Assembly (NCBI GenBank): GCA_035048485.1
Contig: CM068586.1
Location: 32,148,849 to 32,212,848 of the forward strand
Source: Pteria penguin
Taxonomy: Eukaryota > Mollusca > Bivalvia > Pterioida > Pteriidae
DNA length: 64,000 nt
Direction of reading: 5' to 3'
Both the position numbers and the translations under genes were made by a program. Below, in pieces: positions 10,427 through 20,710 of the stretch. Position 1 is the first letter of the stretch; every line of letters starts with the position of its first letter. Under the pieces are notes generated by a model. That model was not told where the DNA came from and made no database searches. It was given only the letters and a program-made list of their open reading frames with translations.

Positions 10427-10470
<44 letters not shown>
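10420..10470. repeat. (AAT)n microsatellite, probable LINE tail
   Basis: About 15 trinucleotide units, positioned at the 3' end of the ORF1 element. Confidence 0.9.
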
Positions 10471-10471
<1 letters not shown>

Positions 10472-10694
10472 CCCAGAAGGAAAAAAGAAAAAAAAAAGAG
10501 ATGGTTTTTACAGTGGCTGTAAAATGTGCAGAATGGAGATTTCGGACTTAATTTTTCCTTTTTTGTAATAATAACTTGCTTTAGCATATAGGATCAGTTG
10601 AGGCATATACACACTATATGCAAGTAATAAAGAAATAATACTACACGTATATTTAAAGGTAAAGTAGCTATAGGAAAAATGAAATATATATATA

Positions 10695-10775
10695 TCACGA
10701 GACGGGTGTTGCATACAAGCAAGGGATGGTTACTCCTCCCAGGCACCTGATCTCATCTTAAATGGTGTTCGCACG
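10695..10775 (+). repeat. PLE-B 3' block (solo)
   Basis: GACGGGTGTTGC, GGATGGTTACTCCTCCCAGG and CACCTGATCTCA correspond to the conserved 3' block found downstream of PLE-B ORFs. No coding part is attached. Confidence 0.65.
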
Positions 10776-11514
10776 AAAAAAAAACTTACGAACTTAGTAA
10801 ATTAAATATTGTTCGTAACTTTAGGTTTAATTAATACCAAGTAAGTATAAAATGTATGTCGTAAGTTGAAAATTAAAATTTAAAAAATGGCTGCGTTTTT
10901 GTTTTTTGTTTGTTTGGTTTTTTTTTCATGAAAATTGAGGATTAAGACGAGAACGCCCTCGTGCAAAGGACTTAAGAATTAACTAAACGAAGTTCGTAAG
11001 TTGTTTTTTTTTTTGTGAAAGGGGCTGTATATGTATATCTGACCCCTGATATGCATTAACAGGTGAATGCAAGACGTATAATGACTACAATATATTCTTA
11101 AGACTCCATGCTGGATGGATCTGATGAAAATATAGGAAACCTTTTTTGATATAAATTCAAATCCTTTTTTAATCTGCAATACATAGCTGAATGCATTCTC
11201 AGTTTGCTCAACAGGACCAACTTAATGAATCATTACGCATTTAGATATTTAGTACTTTTTTATCTGTATATCTACTCATAAGTCTCGCATCACGTTTTAA
11301 ACTTTAACCTTGCATGTGTAAGTAAATGGTGATATTTGTTGCTTAGAATGCAGTAATTGGTTTAAAAAGAAAGATATTCAATGAAGCTGAAATGAATAGA
11401 CCTGTTCAGTGTTGATTTTAAAAAGTCATTTCATTTGCACGCAAAGTGCTAAAATACCGAGCGGTATCAATGAGGAAATTGCATTATGGTAGACAGAATA
11501 GAAATAGGCTATAA
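10776..11514. other. Spacer, nothing recognised
   Basis: AT-rich with several homopolymer T and A runs. No element or gene recognised. Confidence 0.45.
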
Positions 11515-11725
11515 CTGACCCCTGGAAGAACAAAAGGTTGGGTCAGATGCCATAGAGGAGTAAGTAACCCCTGGTGACAGCAGGTCATTGTGTTATGAGA
11601 GTACAAACGGTTTAACAAGGATTATAATCAAATAAAATGAACATGTCAGAAAATGGACTCTGATAAGCATGGAGGTCTTCCTGACGAAAGTCACATTTGC
11701 GAAATGTAGACTTCATTTGCTTGAT
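11515..11725 (-). repeat. PLE-B 3' block plus PLE-like stem-loop
   Basis: 11525-11600 holds a diverged minus-sense 3' block (GGTTGGGTCAGATGCCATAG, GAGGAGTAAGTAACC). At about 11673-11703 on the plus strand lies CCTGACGAAAGTCACATTTG followed by CGAAATG, resembling the CCTGARGA...GAAA motif near PLE termini. Confidence 0.45.
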
Positions 11726-12053
11726 GTAACACATGTACAGCAGCCACCATGACATATAAATAGGATGACAGGAGACACAGAAACCTGGTGATTATACTTT
11801 ACAGCAATCATTCAGAAGATGTGACTGACAGTACTTTATCAGAGAAAAGTTTGATATTATTTTATAACATATTTTGCATGATGGAATTGTCCGACGACCT
11901 GGACTCAGTAAATATTCCTTTGTGTATATATAACAAGTAATATAAAATGAAGTTACAGTCAACATGAGTTGTCCATAAAGCTGCTGGTTACACTAATAGG
12001 GGGTCGTCTTAGTGTGTGTACCTTATTTAAGCATCTTTTTCTGCGTATTTTCT
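11726..12053. other. Spacer, nothing recognised
   Basis: No feature identified. Confidence 0.4.
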
Positions 12054-12637
12054 TTAAAGGGACCTGGTCCGAGACTGGAAAATTAAAGCATGAAAAGGAT
12101 AAATTACGACATCTTATTTTTTTCCCCTATATTGCATCAATTATAAATTTTGTGTTGATAAAGTTTAAAACTAAAATCTCTCAATGTTTTCGTAGAATAT
12201 AGGTAACTGAGTCGAATTCTCCAAATAAGGCGATGCTCCGCTCATAATCATGCGCGTGCGCGAATATTCACTGTAGAAAATAACAACAATAGCTCACATC
12301 GAGGAATACGATCACGGTTAAAAGCAATAGTGCGCTAGAAAAAACTATACACTGACTCAAAGGCCAAAAAGAAAAAAAAAAAAAAAGAGTGGAACAAATG
12401 TTAGAATCGGGGAAAAGTCGATTTTCATTGTACCGTTATTTCTATCCTCATCAATATTGAAAGAGTTGGCTTGGTTATGTTGCAAATTTAAAACGGGTAT
12501 ATCTCGTTAACGACGTCGACTTTGGTAACGATATTTCTTTATACCTTAGATCATTTACTAACATTCGATTTCCGTTGAAGAAATCCGTTTACATTCTAAA
12601 TATTTTTCCCGACTTCAGCTGGACCAGGCTCCTTTAA
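12054..12637. mobile_element. MITE with TTAA target duplication
   Basis: The terminal sequences AGGGACCTGGTCC (12058-12070) and GGACCAGGCTCCT (12621-12633) are inverted complements with two mismatches, flanked on both sides by TTAA (12054-12057, 12634-12637). A TTAA duplication is characteristic of piggyBac-type transposition. The 576-bp body has no transposase and contains an A15 run. It is a non-autonomous element. Confidence 0.75.
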
Positions 12638-13370
12638 GAAATAAATTCAGTCACAGTAAATTTCTTTTCCTCGATTGCAAATTTTAGCAAACAGCAAAGC
12701 TGTCTCTTTTCTGCAACTATAACTTGGTCCTGGATGGTGCAAATAGTTTATCTCTCAATTGTCTCTTTCTGGACTGAGTAGTGTTGAATATTTCATTTAA
12801 TTTTATAAATTTGATATCAACTAAAATGGATTGTCTATTTCTCGTGGGTTATGTCACTGCCACATGGTCCATTAGTGATGATGGGACTGTAGTTGTATTG
12901 TTTGCACTTCTTCAAAAGATAAAATAAAGTATTGAGTGTTAAGATGTCTTAGAATTAACCCCCACCACACAGACACACACTACTCTTCTCTATTGATACT
13001 CACTAGACATACATGATGTGTCAGATTACAGTTTGCTATTCAAAGTTAACTTTCCAACCCCTTTTTTCGTTAGTATAAAAACAAAAACAAAAAAAGTCGA
13101 TCGTTTGAAATGCAAAGATCACGAACAAATTCAGACTTGTATCTTTTGCACTTATCTATAGTAATTAAATAAGGTGTTTGAATAAGTGTACGATTACATT
13201 GTAAGTCTGCATATTGACATGTACTAACAGAAAAAAAAACATGTAGTTAAGTTATTGTATTTACAAATTCATATATACGATATTGTTGCATTATGTATAT
13301 CATTATTTAATGGAATGCATTGTCTTTCAATCTAAAGAGCAAATCACGGATTATGTACAATATGGTTGAA
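12638..13370. other. Spacer, nothing recognised
   Basis: AT-rich, with no coding or repeat signal that I can name. Confidence 0.45.
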
Positions 13371-13730
13371 ACGAATAGCCACTGAAAGTAAGGGGATACA
13401 AAACAGTTTGAGAAGGTGTGCGACCACAATTTGCACCGATGCATTCTTCACACTTACGACGCAGTGGACGAATCAGGTTATTTAGAAATGCGTGAGGAAT
13501 GAGCCGCCATATGCGCAAAACAGAACTTCCGCCCAATCTCTATATTGATACGACGATGCCACTTACACTACGATAACCTCGTAACACGAATGTTGGTCTC
13601 GCGTAATGTGTTCCTAGTGGTACAAGTATGCTCAGGAATGCTATTAGCGGTCAATGAAGCCGGTTGGAATCGATTACGCAAATATGACGTCCGTATATAC
13701 ATATTTTATCGACGTGACATCACAAGCGGG
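13371..13730. other. GC-richer unrecognised segment, possible transposon fossil
   Basis: This part has higher GC than its surroundings and short open frames on both strands: plus 13545-13829, and minus 13351-13536 encoding LNNLIRPLRRKCEECIGANC. The base composition suggests former coding or element sequence. I could not match either strand to a family, although a mariner/Tc1-type remnant was considered. Confidence 0.3.
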
Positions 13731-14799
13731 TGTCCTGACCTCGAGGTCACTGCAAAGACCATTGGTCTGTTTTTGACCCTCTCTATAAACTTACACAGTA
13801 TTAATTTAGCGTTATTTATTTACACGTAAAAATTATACGTTGAAAATATTTATTTACGCTTCATTTAGTAAGTTCAACCACTGCGTCACGCACATTGCTT
13901 CATTTGATTTTTGTTGTTGTTGTCCAATAAACTTCCCTAAGCAATTTAGTAGAAAAAAGAGGAATGCAGCAGAACATAATGTATAGCAGTGTAGATGTAC
14001 ATACTACTAACATTGTACTGTGGAAGATGGAGCTTTGTAAAATTGAATGAAGGCAAAGTACTGAATATTCCTTACAATTCGTTGTTTGGTTTGACGAAAG
14101 TGAAAAACGAAAAAAGTACCGAAGGGTAAACCCTATCTCATAGTCCATGAAATAAAAAGATACTATCGTGTATAGTGTCATATTCAGACAAATGCGAACC
14201 CCCAATAAAGTTATGGTGTATAATTTAAATATTGTGTTAAGAACGACCCGCTTACTTAGGTGTCTCTTTAGGCTCTATGGTCTCTTGTTTAATACAACAT
14301 CTTCAGTATTGTTGATACAACTGTACAATCAATGATCTTTATGGAAACCGCTGTAAATTTCCCTTTTCAAACGAGAAAGCAATCCGACGAAATTCTGTGA
14401 CAAGCAACCATCTAAGAAACAGTATCGTGTCTTAAATTAGTTCAATACACTAATCGTGCCATCTATCAAGCGTAACATAATTCTGTTTCTGCTAATTTCA
14501 TTAAATTGATGCATCACTGTGGTTTGTGATGTATTCAGACTGCGTTGTGAGACTTGTTGGAGAATATTTTGGAGGGCTCTCGTGAGATCTTGAATGCCTT
14601 CATACGTCGAGATGTCGGATGTTGAAGTGTATGAAAATACCTGGATGAGTTATTTGTATGGCTTAATTGTCAAATAATATCCAGTCATAATGTAAAATTA
14701 CGTGCACAGTAACACGATTCTAGGTTAATACGAGTCCTGAATTTTCTGTTTGAAAACTTTTGTGCACGAGCAAAAACTGTTAATTGTCATTTATACATA
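13731..14799. other. Spacer, nothing recognised
   Basis: No feature identified. Short frames here are AT-rich and unrecognised. Confidence 0.4.
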
Positions 14800-15730
14800 A
14801 TATATCAATTCAGTGATGACCAAAGCCGTCACTGTGGAAATCTAAAGCATAAATATTTGAAGAGCACACCATTTACCATACTGTAAAAACCCAAAATCTA
14901 ATCTAAGGAGAGAACTATGCATGCATGAAACGTTTTCCTTAGTTGAAGAATAACTCATAACGTATACATGTTTATCTTCTAATATTTATTGTAACCAGAA
15001 GCTTTAGGTCGATATCATAGCTGGTGGACTGATAGTTACCGAGAGCATCATAAGACTAGTTGTCAGTGCTTTTGTTCTGATGTGGAATATATATTTAAAA
15101 TTTTAAGTCATGACACTTACTAAATCACTCTTAAAATAAGGAGTATCACCCTGTTGCATACTATGTCCTTAGATTGATTTCTTTGCTCTTCAACTATTTA
15201 TATATAGATTATATATTTAGAATTTGATTCATTCTACGCATCACTGAAGGGACTGAAGTTGTCAAAATGCGCATTTAATGTACAAAATTATAAAGTATAT
15301 ATGTTCTAATACTTAGTTATTGCTATATTCTAATATTTATTACAATTCGCTTTCACGGCAAATTTGAAGTATATATCCCCGATGAGTACAGAAGCACTGA
15401 GATCTGGGCTTGTGATTACACAGAGAAATAATAAATAAAACACATTTCGATAATCTATATTTTCAATGTTGTTCAAGGGCCAAACCAAGTTAAATAAAGT
15501 AAAAAAAAGTAAAAATACTTGAAGAGCAAAGAAATTACGGAAATGACCTTAAGTGCCAAAGAACCAATTTACGGACAGAGCTATGTATGAAGGAGATGCT
15601 CCTTAATTTTGAAATAATTCACATATTTTTGTCAATGATTTTGAAGCATACATATCAGATGAGTACCGAAGCACTGATAACTTGGCTTGTTATTACCCTC
15701 GGGAAGTGTCGTAGGCAGCGGAATCAAACA
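14800..15730. repeat. Cluster of retrozyme-like units in mixed orientation
   Basis: Segments match the 345-bp unit seen at 19318-19662. About 14810-14965 is in the same orientation as that unit (ATATTTGAAGAGCA, GAACTATGCATGCATGA). About 14985-15300 is inverted (ATAGCTGGTGGACT, GCATCATAAGACTAG, GTCAGTGCTTTTGTTCTGA) and ends in a hammerhead remnant. About 15355-15425 and 15500-15715 are again in the first orientation (GTACAGAAGCACTGA, GACAGAGCTATGTATGAAGG). The copies are diverged and rearranged, so this is an old cluster. Confidence 0.65.
15238..15283 (+). ncRNA. Decayed hammerhead ribozyme
   Basis: GCATCA CTGAAGG GAC TGAAG TTGTC AAAATGCGCATTT follows the hammerhead order, but A9 is G and G12 is A. 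It is expected to be inactive. Confidence 0.55.
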
Positions 15731-16845
15731 ATGGCAATAATAAATATCTGTGCTAATCAGGTTAAACAATTACAATTTGTTTCTTGTGTCTGTTGATGCC
15801 ATTGTATTACATAATGATCATCGATGATATAATATAAAACGAGTTTATTTATATTATAACTGGCCAATTATGAGGTAAATGACACGCGCTTAAAACGCAG
15901 AACAGTTGGAGATTGCTTTTTTTTCCTTCATGCAACAAATACCTTACGGTATAGTCTGTTGTATGCCATTACATATCTATTCAGATAAAGTTATACCATC
16001 ATCGACAATTATTATGATAGATTGAAGTGTAGTACTAGATCTAGATCGGATCTGAATTTAAAGATCTAATTAACGTTAAACATTTCTGTTTTTGAAGGCA
16101 AATATACCGGTATAAACAGCAGATACATTCAGATTTGACATGACTGACAGACATGTAAATATACCTGACAAAATATAGAGTATACTCAACAAAGAAGAAA
16201 AATAGTATTGGTTGTAAGAACATTATATAGAACATTAGAGAATTAGAAATTAAAAAAAAAATGCAAATTGAAATATTTTATGCCGTCTTTATGCTACATA
16301 TATAAAAGATAGTCGCATTAAGCGAAACAGAATAGGCCTACTCGTTCTGGGTATGTTGGGTCCATGAATAATGTGATACATTATAATTTTTTACATTGAT
16401 ATAGCACCAGCTAATGTACATTTTATCTTCTTAATTTTAGATTAAATATCAACAAAACTTTTTGGAATAATCATGTTTAAAAGTTTTAGCATTCAAATTT
16501 TAATGTGGTGACATGGTCTGATTTAGGATGATTTTATAATGGTATGTTACTCTTTAAACAATTTATTATAACATGGAAGTCACTAACACTTTAAACATAG
16601 TGGCACACTCCAGTGTCAAATGGCACACGTCTCATGACGTTGTTTGAAAGTACTTCGTGTTTAGTACATATATGATAAATATCGCGTCAAGATGATCATG
16701 AATGTAAAATTGAAAAGTGGAGGATTATACAGTATTTGAACGTTGACAATTAATGCTATATGTATACGTAAGTAAAAAATGTTTAGAAATTCAGCAGTAT
16801 TTATCTATAATAAAGCCAATAGAAGATTTGGTATATCAAGTACCT
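15731..16845. other. Spacer, nothing recognised
   Basis: AT-rich. No gene or element recognised. Confidence 0.45.
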
Positions 16846-16852
16846 ATGAAAG

Positions 16853-16910
16853 AGACAGAGATGGGATCAAGTGCAGTTGAGGAATAAAAAGTAACATCCG
16901 GTAAAAGACA
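16853..16910 (-). repeat. PLE-B 3' block (solo, diverged)
   Basis: GATGGGATCAAGTGCAGTTG and GAGGAATAAAAAGTAACATC correspond to the minus-sense 3' block. Confidence 0.5.
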
Positions 16911-16944
16911 TTATAAATATGAATTTATTTTATTACCACAATGC

Positions 16945-17108
16945 ATAATTGATAGTTGTTAAATGTCACTTCACGACTATTTGCATCTGCCTGATGCATT
17001 GCACAAAAAATTATACATTTACAACGCATGCACCAAAGAAGAACCCGGGACTTCTCGGTCACAAAACGAATACTTCTTCAGCTGAACTACATCGGCTATA
17101 TCACAACA
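16945..17108 (-). mobile_element. tRNA-SINE copy with internal deletion
   Basis: On the minus strand a tRNA-like head (A-box-like TGTAGTTCAGCTGAAGAAGT, B-box-like CCCGGGTTC) is followed almost directly by the SINE 3' part (GCATCAGGCAGATGC, then a diverged CGTGAAGTGACA). The central region carrying GATGAGACA is missing. The copy is more diverged than those at 1918-2190 and 20425-20700. The plus-strand open frame over it is coincidental. Confidence 0.6.
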
Positions 17109-18179
17109 GTACAGACAAGCAAGGCCTGCGATCAAATATAGTCACATGTAAAGGATTTCTCAGAACTGCAATCGATGTCTTGTAACAAACTTATATTTGT
17201 GGAATAAAGGGTTTTGACATCTGAATTTAAAATCATAATTCCTGGAAATGTATTTATCACGAGAAATGGAATTTTATTAATAGAATATTTGAAAAGGTTC
17301 TGGTAAGATGGAGCACCCCTATTATATTAAGGTTTAGATGCCAATTTTACTAAATTTGAACCATTTAAATTGGTTCCGCTGTTAAGGAAATACAATACCG
17401 TCATATTAATAATTAATAATCTTAAAAATGAGAGAAATTAAATATTCGGCGTAGAGATTGTGGCAAATTCAATTTTGTGTTATGATCTCTCTCGAAATCA
17501 GCTATTGATGGTGCCATAAATATGACAGTGGACTCGCACGGATATGTTATATTTATAGTATTTGTTTTCATGGATTACTATTGGGAGCATAATGTCAAAA
17601 TGATTTGTTTCTCTCTCTCTCTCAGTTCTAAAAGCTTAGTAATGTTCGAACAAATAAATGTTGCATGATTTGAAGCGTCGCAATAATCTTTATCCTATTT
17701 CATTTTTCTACAGCTCATAATCAACAAATGTGCAACGTGGTAAAGCCAGATGCAATCATCACAGCGCTTTGTAATCTTGTGCAGTGCATTGATGTTATAA
17801 AAATGATTGCTGATTCATATATTGTTCATAATGTGCTAAGAAGTGGCCATTTCTGTACGATTTAATGGTTTCCTTCCTATCGATGCATGATGAGCTTTCA
17901 AGGCAAATAGATGTCTGAAGCCTGATTAACGATACAGACTATGCCCACACCAGGAAAAAGAAATTATTATATGAATAAACACAAAATTATTTGAATGCGT
18001 CTTAATCACTGCTAACAGGACTGTCAGGTGTCATAACAGGATTCAAATACACTGTTTCAGAAAAATCCGAAGATAGTTGTCTCATTTTTGTAAGTTTTTC
18101 GGGTCAAATCTGCGTCTTCTAAGTGTTCCACCAAGCCTCTTTCCATACTACTTTCGAAAATTCTAACAGAAAGCAAGCA
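17109..18179. other. Spacer, nothing recognised
   Basis: Only a short CT run near 17612-17624 stands out. Confidence 0.45.
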
Positions 18180-19010
18180 TGTTCCCCATGTGTACTGCTC
18201 TATTTCTACAGAAGCGGAATCAATCGCATGTAGATCAAGATTTCGATGGAAATTCAAGAATCTTCAATTTTCAATATTACTAACATAAAATCTTTTGACG
18301 TTCCAACTTTAAATACGACTGTTTCCTTTTCAGACGCTGAAAGGCGAAGAAAACTGCCTCTATTGCCGAAAAGGTATTCTAAAGAAGAAATAATTATAAA
18401 ATAAAAATTAATGATAATTCGCAGGTACACTTATTTTATTTTCGATTCATATTTTGTTCAGGAACACTCTGCTTCCAAATAGCAAATGCTCCGAAGTGTA
18501 AATCGGAATATTGGAATGTTTGATAGATATCTTCGAGCTTTTTGGTTGGAAACTGCTTAAGAAAATTGTTGACATTCCTTTGGGCACCAATTTCACCCCG
18601 CAGGCATTTCTGTTACTCATACGAAGCAGAATTCAAACCGTGTCCTCTCTCCAACGGAAAGATATTTATTTTAATTAATTATTTATTCTCTCAATTCAAC
18701 TTTACACACAGAAACACCCACAACGTTTTATTAATCAACAGTACTAACGTTGATGATCACATTGACGTTATTTATCCCTATGAACTCGGTACAAAAGATT
18801 TAACCGAGACTACCTTTTCTGATTCGAACTTCGATATGCCCTTATCAATTAATAATAATGGTTCTAAATCTCTTTATTACAATCCTTATACGTATCACCT
18901 ACTTTCCACAGTAGCAACATACCGACCTTTCCTACACATGACGTTTTGCTAGGGCGTGTTCAATATCTCGGTAATTCGTCGTGATGACAAAGCTGCTGTT
19001 CGTGTTTTTA
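18180..19010 (+). pseudogene. PLE-B reverse transcriptase, heavily decayed
   Basis: Read across frames, the order of RT blocks is preserved: RSGINRM near 18210, NITNIKSFDVPTL near 18280, LIDIFELFGWKLLKKIVDIP with LGTNFTP near 18520-18600 (the conserved IPMGTNCAP block), then IDVIYPYELGTKDLTETTFS near 18750-18820 and SSNIPTFPTHDV near 18905-18945. In this family that corresponds to the span from the palm to the thumb. The catalytic YIDD box is not legible, having been lost or replaced between 18680 and 18750. Many frameshifts and stops are present. This is the most 5'-extended RT remnant of PLE-B in the window. Confidence 0.75.
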
Positions 19011-19229
19011 CATTAGTGAGGTTCATATTTGAGCGTAATCAGCGCTGCTCCAAGTGTGCTAATTCATGATCACAATAATATTAAATGCATTAATTCGTAC
19101 AAAAATCAAGCGCGACAGAAATCAAACCTTAAACCGAATTACAAGAATGCACAAAACTATGATGGCACTTATAATTCGTCATCTCTATTTTGCCGCTTCG
19201 AGCTGAAATATTCCTGTCCTAGTATATGT
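19011..19229. other. Spacer, nothing recognised
   Basis: Lies between the PLE-B remnant and the retrozyme dimer. Confidence 0.4.
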
Positions 19230-19310
19230 ACACTACTTACATGTACCTCGAAGCTGTTCACACAATATATAAATATAGAACATATATACTATATATATAT
19301 TTCAATTTTG

Positions 19311-19354
19311 TGCACCAGTTGGGCATTTCGACAACTTATGTCTCTTCAGTGATG
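19311..19354 (-). ncRNA. Type I hammerhead ribozyme, one core mutation
   Basis: Minus strand: GCATCA (stem I), CTGAAGA, GACA-TAAGT-TGTC (stem II), GAA, ATGCCCAA, C, TGGTGCA (stem I). Stem I and stem II pair well. Position 16.1 is A instead of the required U, disrupting the pair next to the cleavage site. Confidence 0.65.
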
Positions 19355-19655
19355 CCCATGGACGAATGATTGGAATTCTCATAATATATAAATATTTGAA
19401 GGGCAGTATTGAAACCAAAATGAAAAATAAACCAAAGAAACTATCTAAGGACAGAGCTATGCATGAGGGAGATACTCCTTAGTTTAAGAGTGATTTACTT
19501 GATTTGATGCCTGAAAATTTGAATTATATATTTAATGTCAGAACATAAGCACTGAAAACTAGACTTATGATGCCCTCGGGGACTATCAGTCCACCAGCAG
19601 TGACACCGGCCTAGTAGTTATAATAAACATAGAACATATATACCTTTCAATTGTG

Positions 19656-19699
19656 TGCACCATATGCGCATTTCCACAACTTATGTCTCTTCAGTGATG
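19656..19699 (-). ncRNA. Type I hammerhead ribozyme, altered stem II closing pair
   Basis: Minus strand: GCATCA, CTGAAGA, GACA-TAAGT-TGTG, GAA, ATGCGCAT, A, TGGTGC. Stem I is intact. The G-C pair at the base of stem II is now G-G, and the cleavage-site base is A rather than C. Confidence 0.65.
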
Positions 19700-19710
19700 C
19701 TCGACTAAGA

Positions 19711-20414
19711 ACATCTAACATTAACTTAGGACTTTGTTTGAACGATGTAAGGATCCCGTGAAGTATGCAGTCCCTCTGCCTCAGATGGCGACTGATATTT
19801 TGTCACATGATCATATAAATTGGCCGTCTTTACCTTTTTGACAACAACGGATTCGACAAGATATATCTACCAGATTTTTGAATAGAACTTTTGCCATTAA
19901 TGACAATATCGGAGTCTCGATCATCTCAGTTTTTATGTTCATCTTGATGTCGAACCATACAAGGTACTGCCCGTTTATTTTAGAATTTTGATATTGGATT
20001 TAACTCAATGAGTTTCCTATTTACTAAAATTTCCTCTTGCTGTCTGGGTAATGAAACAAAGAAATAATACTTGGTGCTTTGCAGACTTTATCGTGAAACT
20101 TATTTTCAGATTATTGCTGTCTGCCATGATGTAGACTAATAACGATCAATGTAATGTCGGCAGATACGTGTATGATACTTATGTCAGTCGGAGCCAATAC
20201 TGTAACATTTCGATAGATATAACGTGTGGATATGAGTGTCTTCCCTATTAACCGTCGTACAATCTTGAACATGCCTTGCATATATACAAATGTTACGATA
20301 AAAATTGCTCAAAATAACGCTACGCTCTCATATTAAAATATTTATAAGTAGAAATATATATGTATCTTATCATCAAGGATACGTTCAATGTTACCACTAT
20401 TGATTGATTTAGTC
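19711..20414. other. Spacer, nothing recognised
   Basis: No gene or repeat recognised. Confidence 0.45.
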
Positions 20415-20710
20415 TTTTTGCCTAAAGCCGGTGTGGTTTAGTGGATGAGGTACTCGGCTCGTGATCGAAAGGTCCGGGTTCGACTCCCGCCCTTGGCACA
20501 TCGGTGTTCTGTCTTTTGGATAAGATAGGAAAACCCGAGGTCCCATGTCACGGTAGGCGTGGCACGTAAAAGAATCCTCATTGCTTCGGGTGGGTCCGTT
20601 GCAAAGGTCAAAATTTGTATGCAATACATCAGGCAGATGCCGTCACCATATACGTGAAATAATCGTTGAGTGACGTAAAACAATACTCAATCAATCAATT
20701 TTTTTGCCTA
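20415..20710 (+). mobile_element. tRNA-derived SINE, full length, with 10-bp TSD
   Basis: The element (20425-20700) is flanked by TTTTTGCCTA at 20415-20424 and 20701-20710. The head has an A box (TGGTTTAGTGGATGAGG) and B box (GGGTTCGACTCCC). The centre has TTTGGATAAGATAGGAAAAC and CCGAGGTCCCATGTCACGG. The 3' part has GCTTCGGGTGGGTCCGTTGC, CCGTCACCATATACGTGAAA and TGACGTAAAAC and ends in CAATCAATCAATT. Transcription would be by pol III from the internal boxes. The precise target duplication and intact boxes indicate a fairly recent insertion. The two overlapping minus-strand open frames are not genes. Confidence 0.93.

Larger units (their letters stand above)
8891..10470 (+). mobile_element. 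LINE ORF1-only element with (AAT)n tail
   Basis: A G/C-richer leader (about 8915-8975) precedes a first-ORF coding region of the L1/Transposase_22 type (9216-10104, broken). About 310 nt of non-coding sequence and an (AAT)n microsatellite follow. No RT/endonuclease ORF lies between ORF1 and the tail, so the copy is either an internally deleted LINE or an ORF1-only derivative comparable to mammalian HAL1. Exact ends and the target duplication were not resolved. Confidence 0.65.
19260..19710 (-). mobile_element. Retrozyme-like element: two hammerhead motifs flanking a 345-nt unit
   Basis: On the minus strand two hammerhead-type motifs (19311-19354 and 19656-19699) occur in the same orientation. 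Their predicted cleavage sites are 345 nt apart (after 19663 and after 19318). The intervening body contains TAAGTCTAGTTTTCAGTGC, CTCCCTCATGCATAGC and TGCCCTTCAAATATT. Direct repeats with a hammerhead at each end are the defining layout of retrozymes, whose transcripts self-cleave into unit-length RNAs that can circularise. There is no ORF. Each hammerhead here has core or stem changes, so present activity is doubtful. Confidence 0.72.

Noticed and set aside
10276..10587. Asn-rich and Ile-rich frames
   Set aside because: Translation of the (AAT)n tail of the ORF1 element.
13351..13829. Tc1/mariner transposase
   Set aside because: No DDE motif, helix-turn-helix or TIR could be matched in any frame; kept only as an unrecognised GC-richer segment.
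20409..20683. Two overlapping minus-strand open frames as possible small genes
   Set aside because: They lie wholly within the SINE and arise from its tRNA-like head and tail read antisense.
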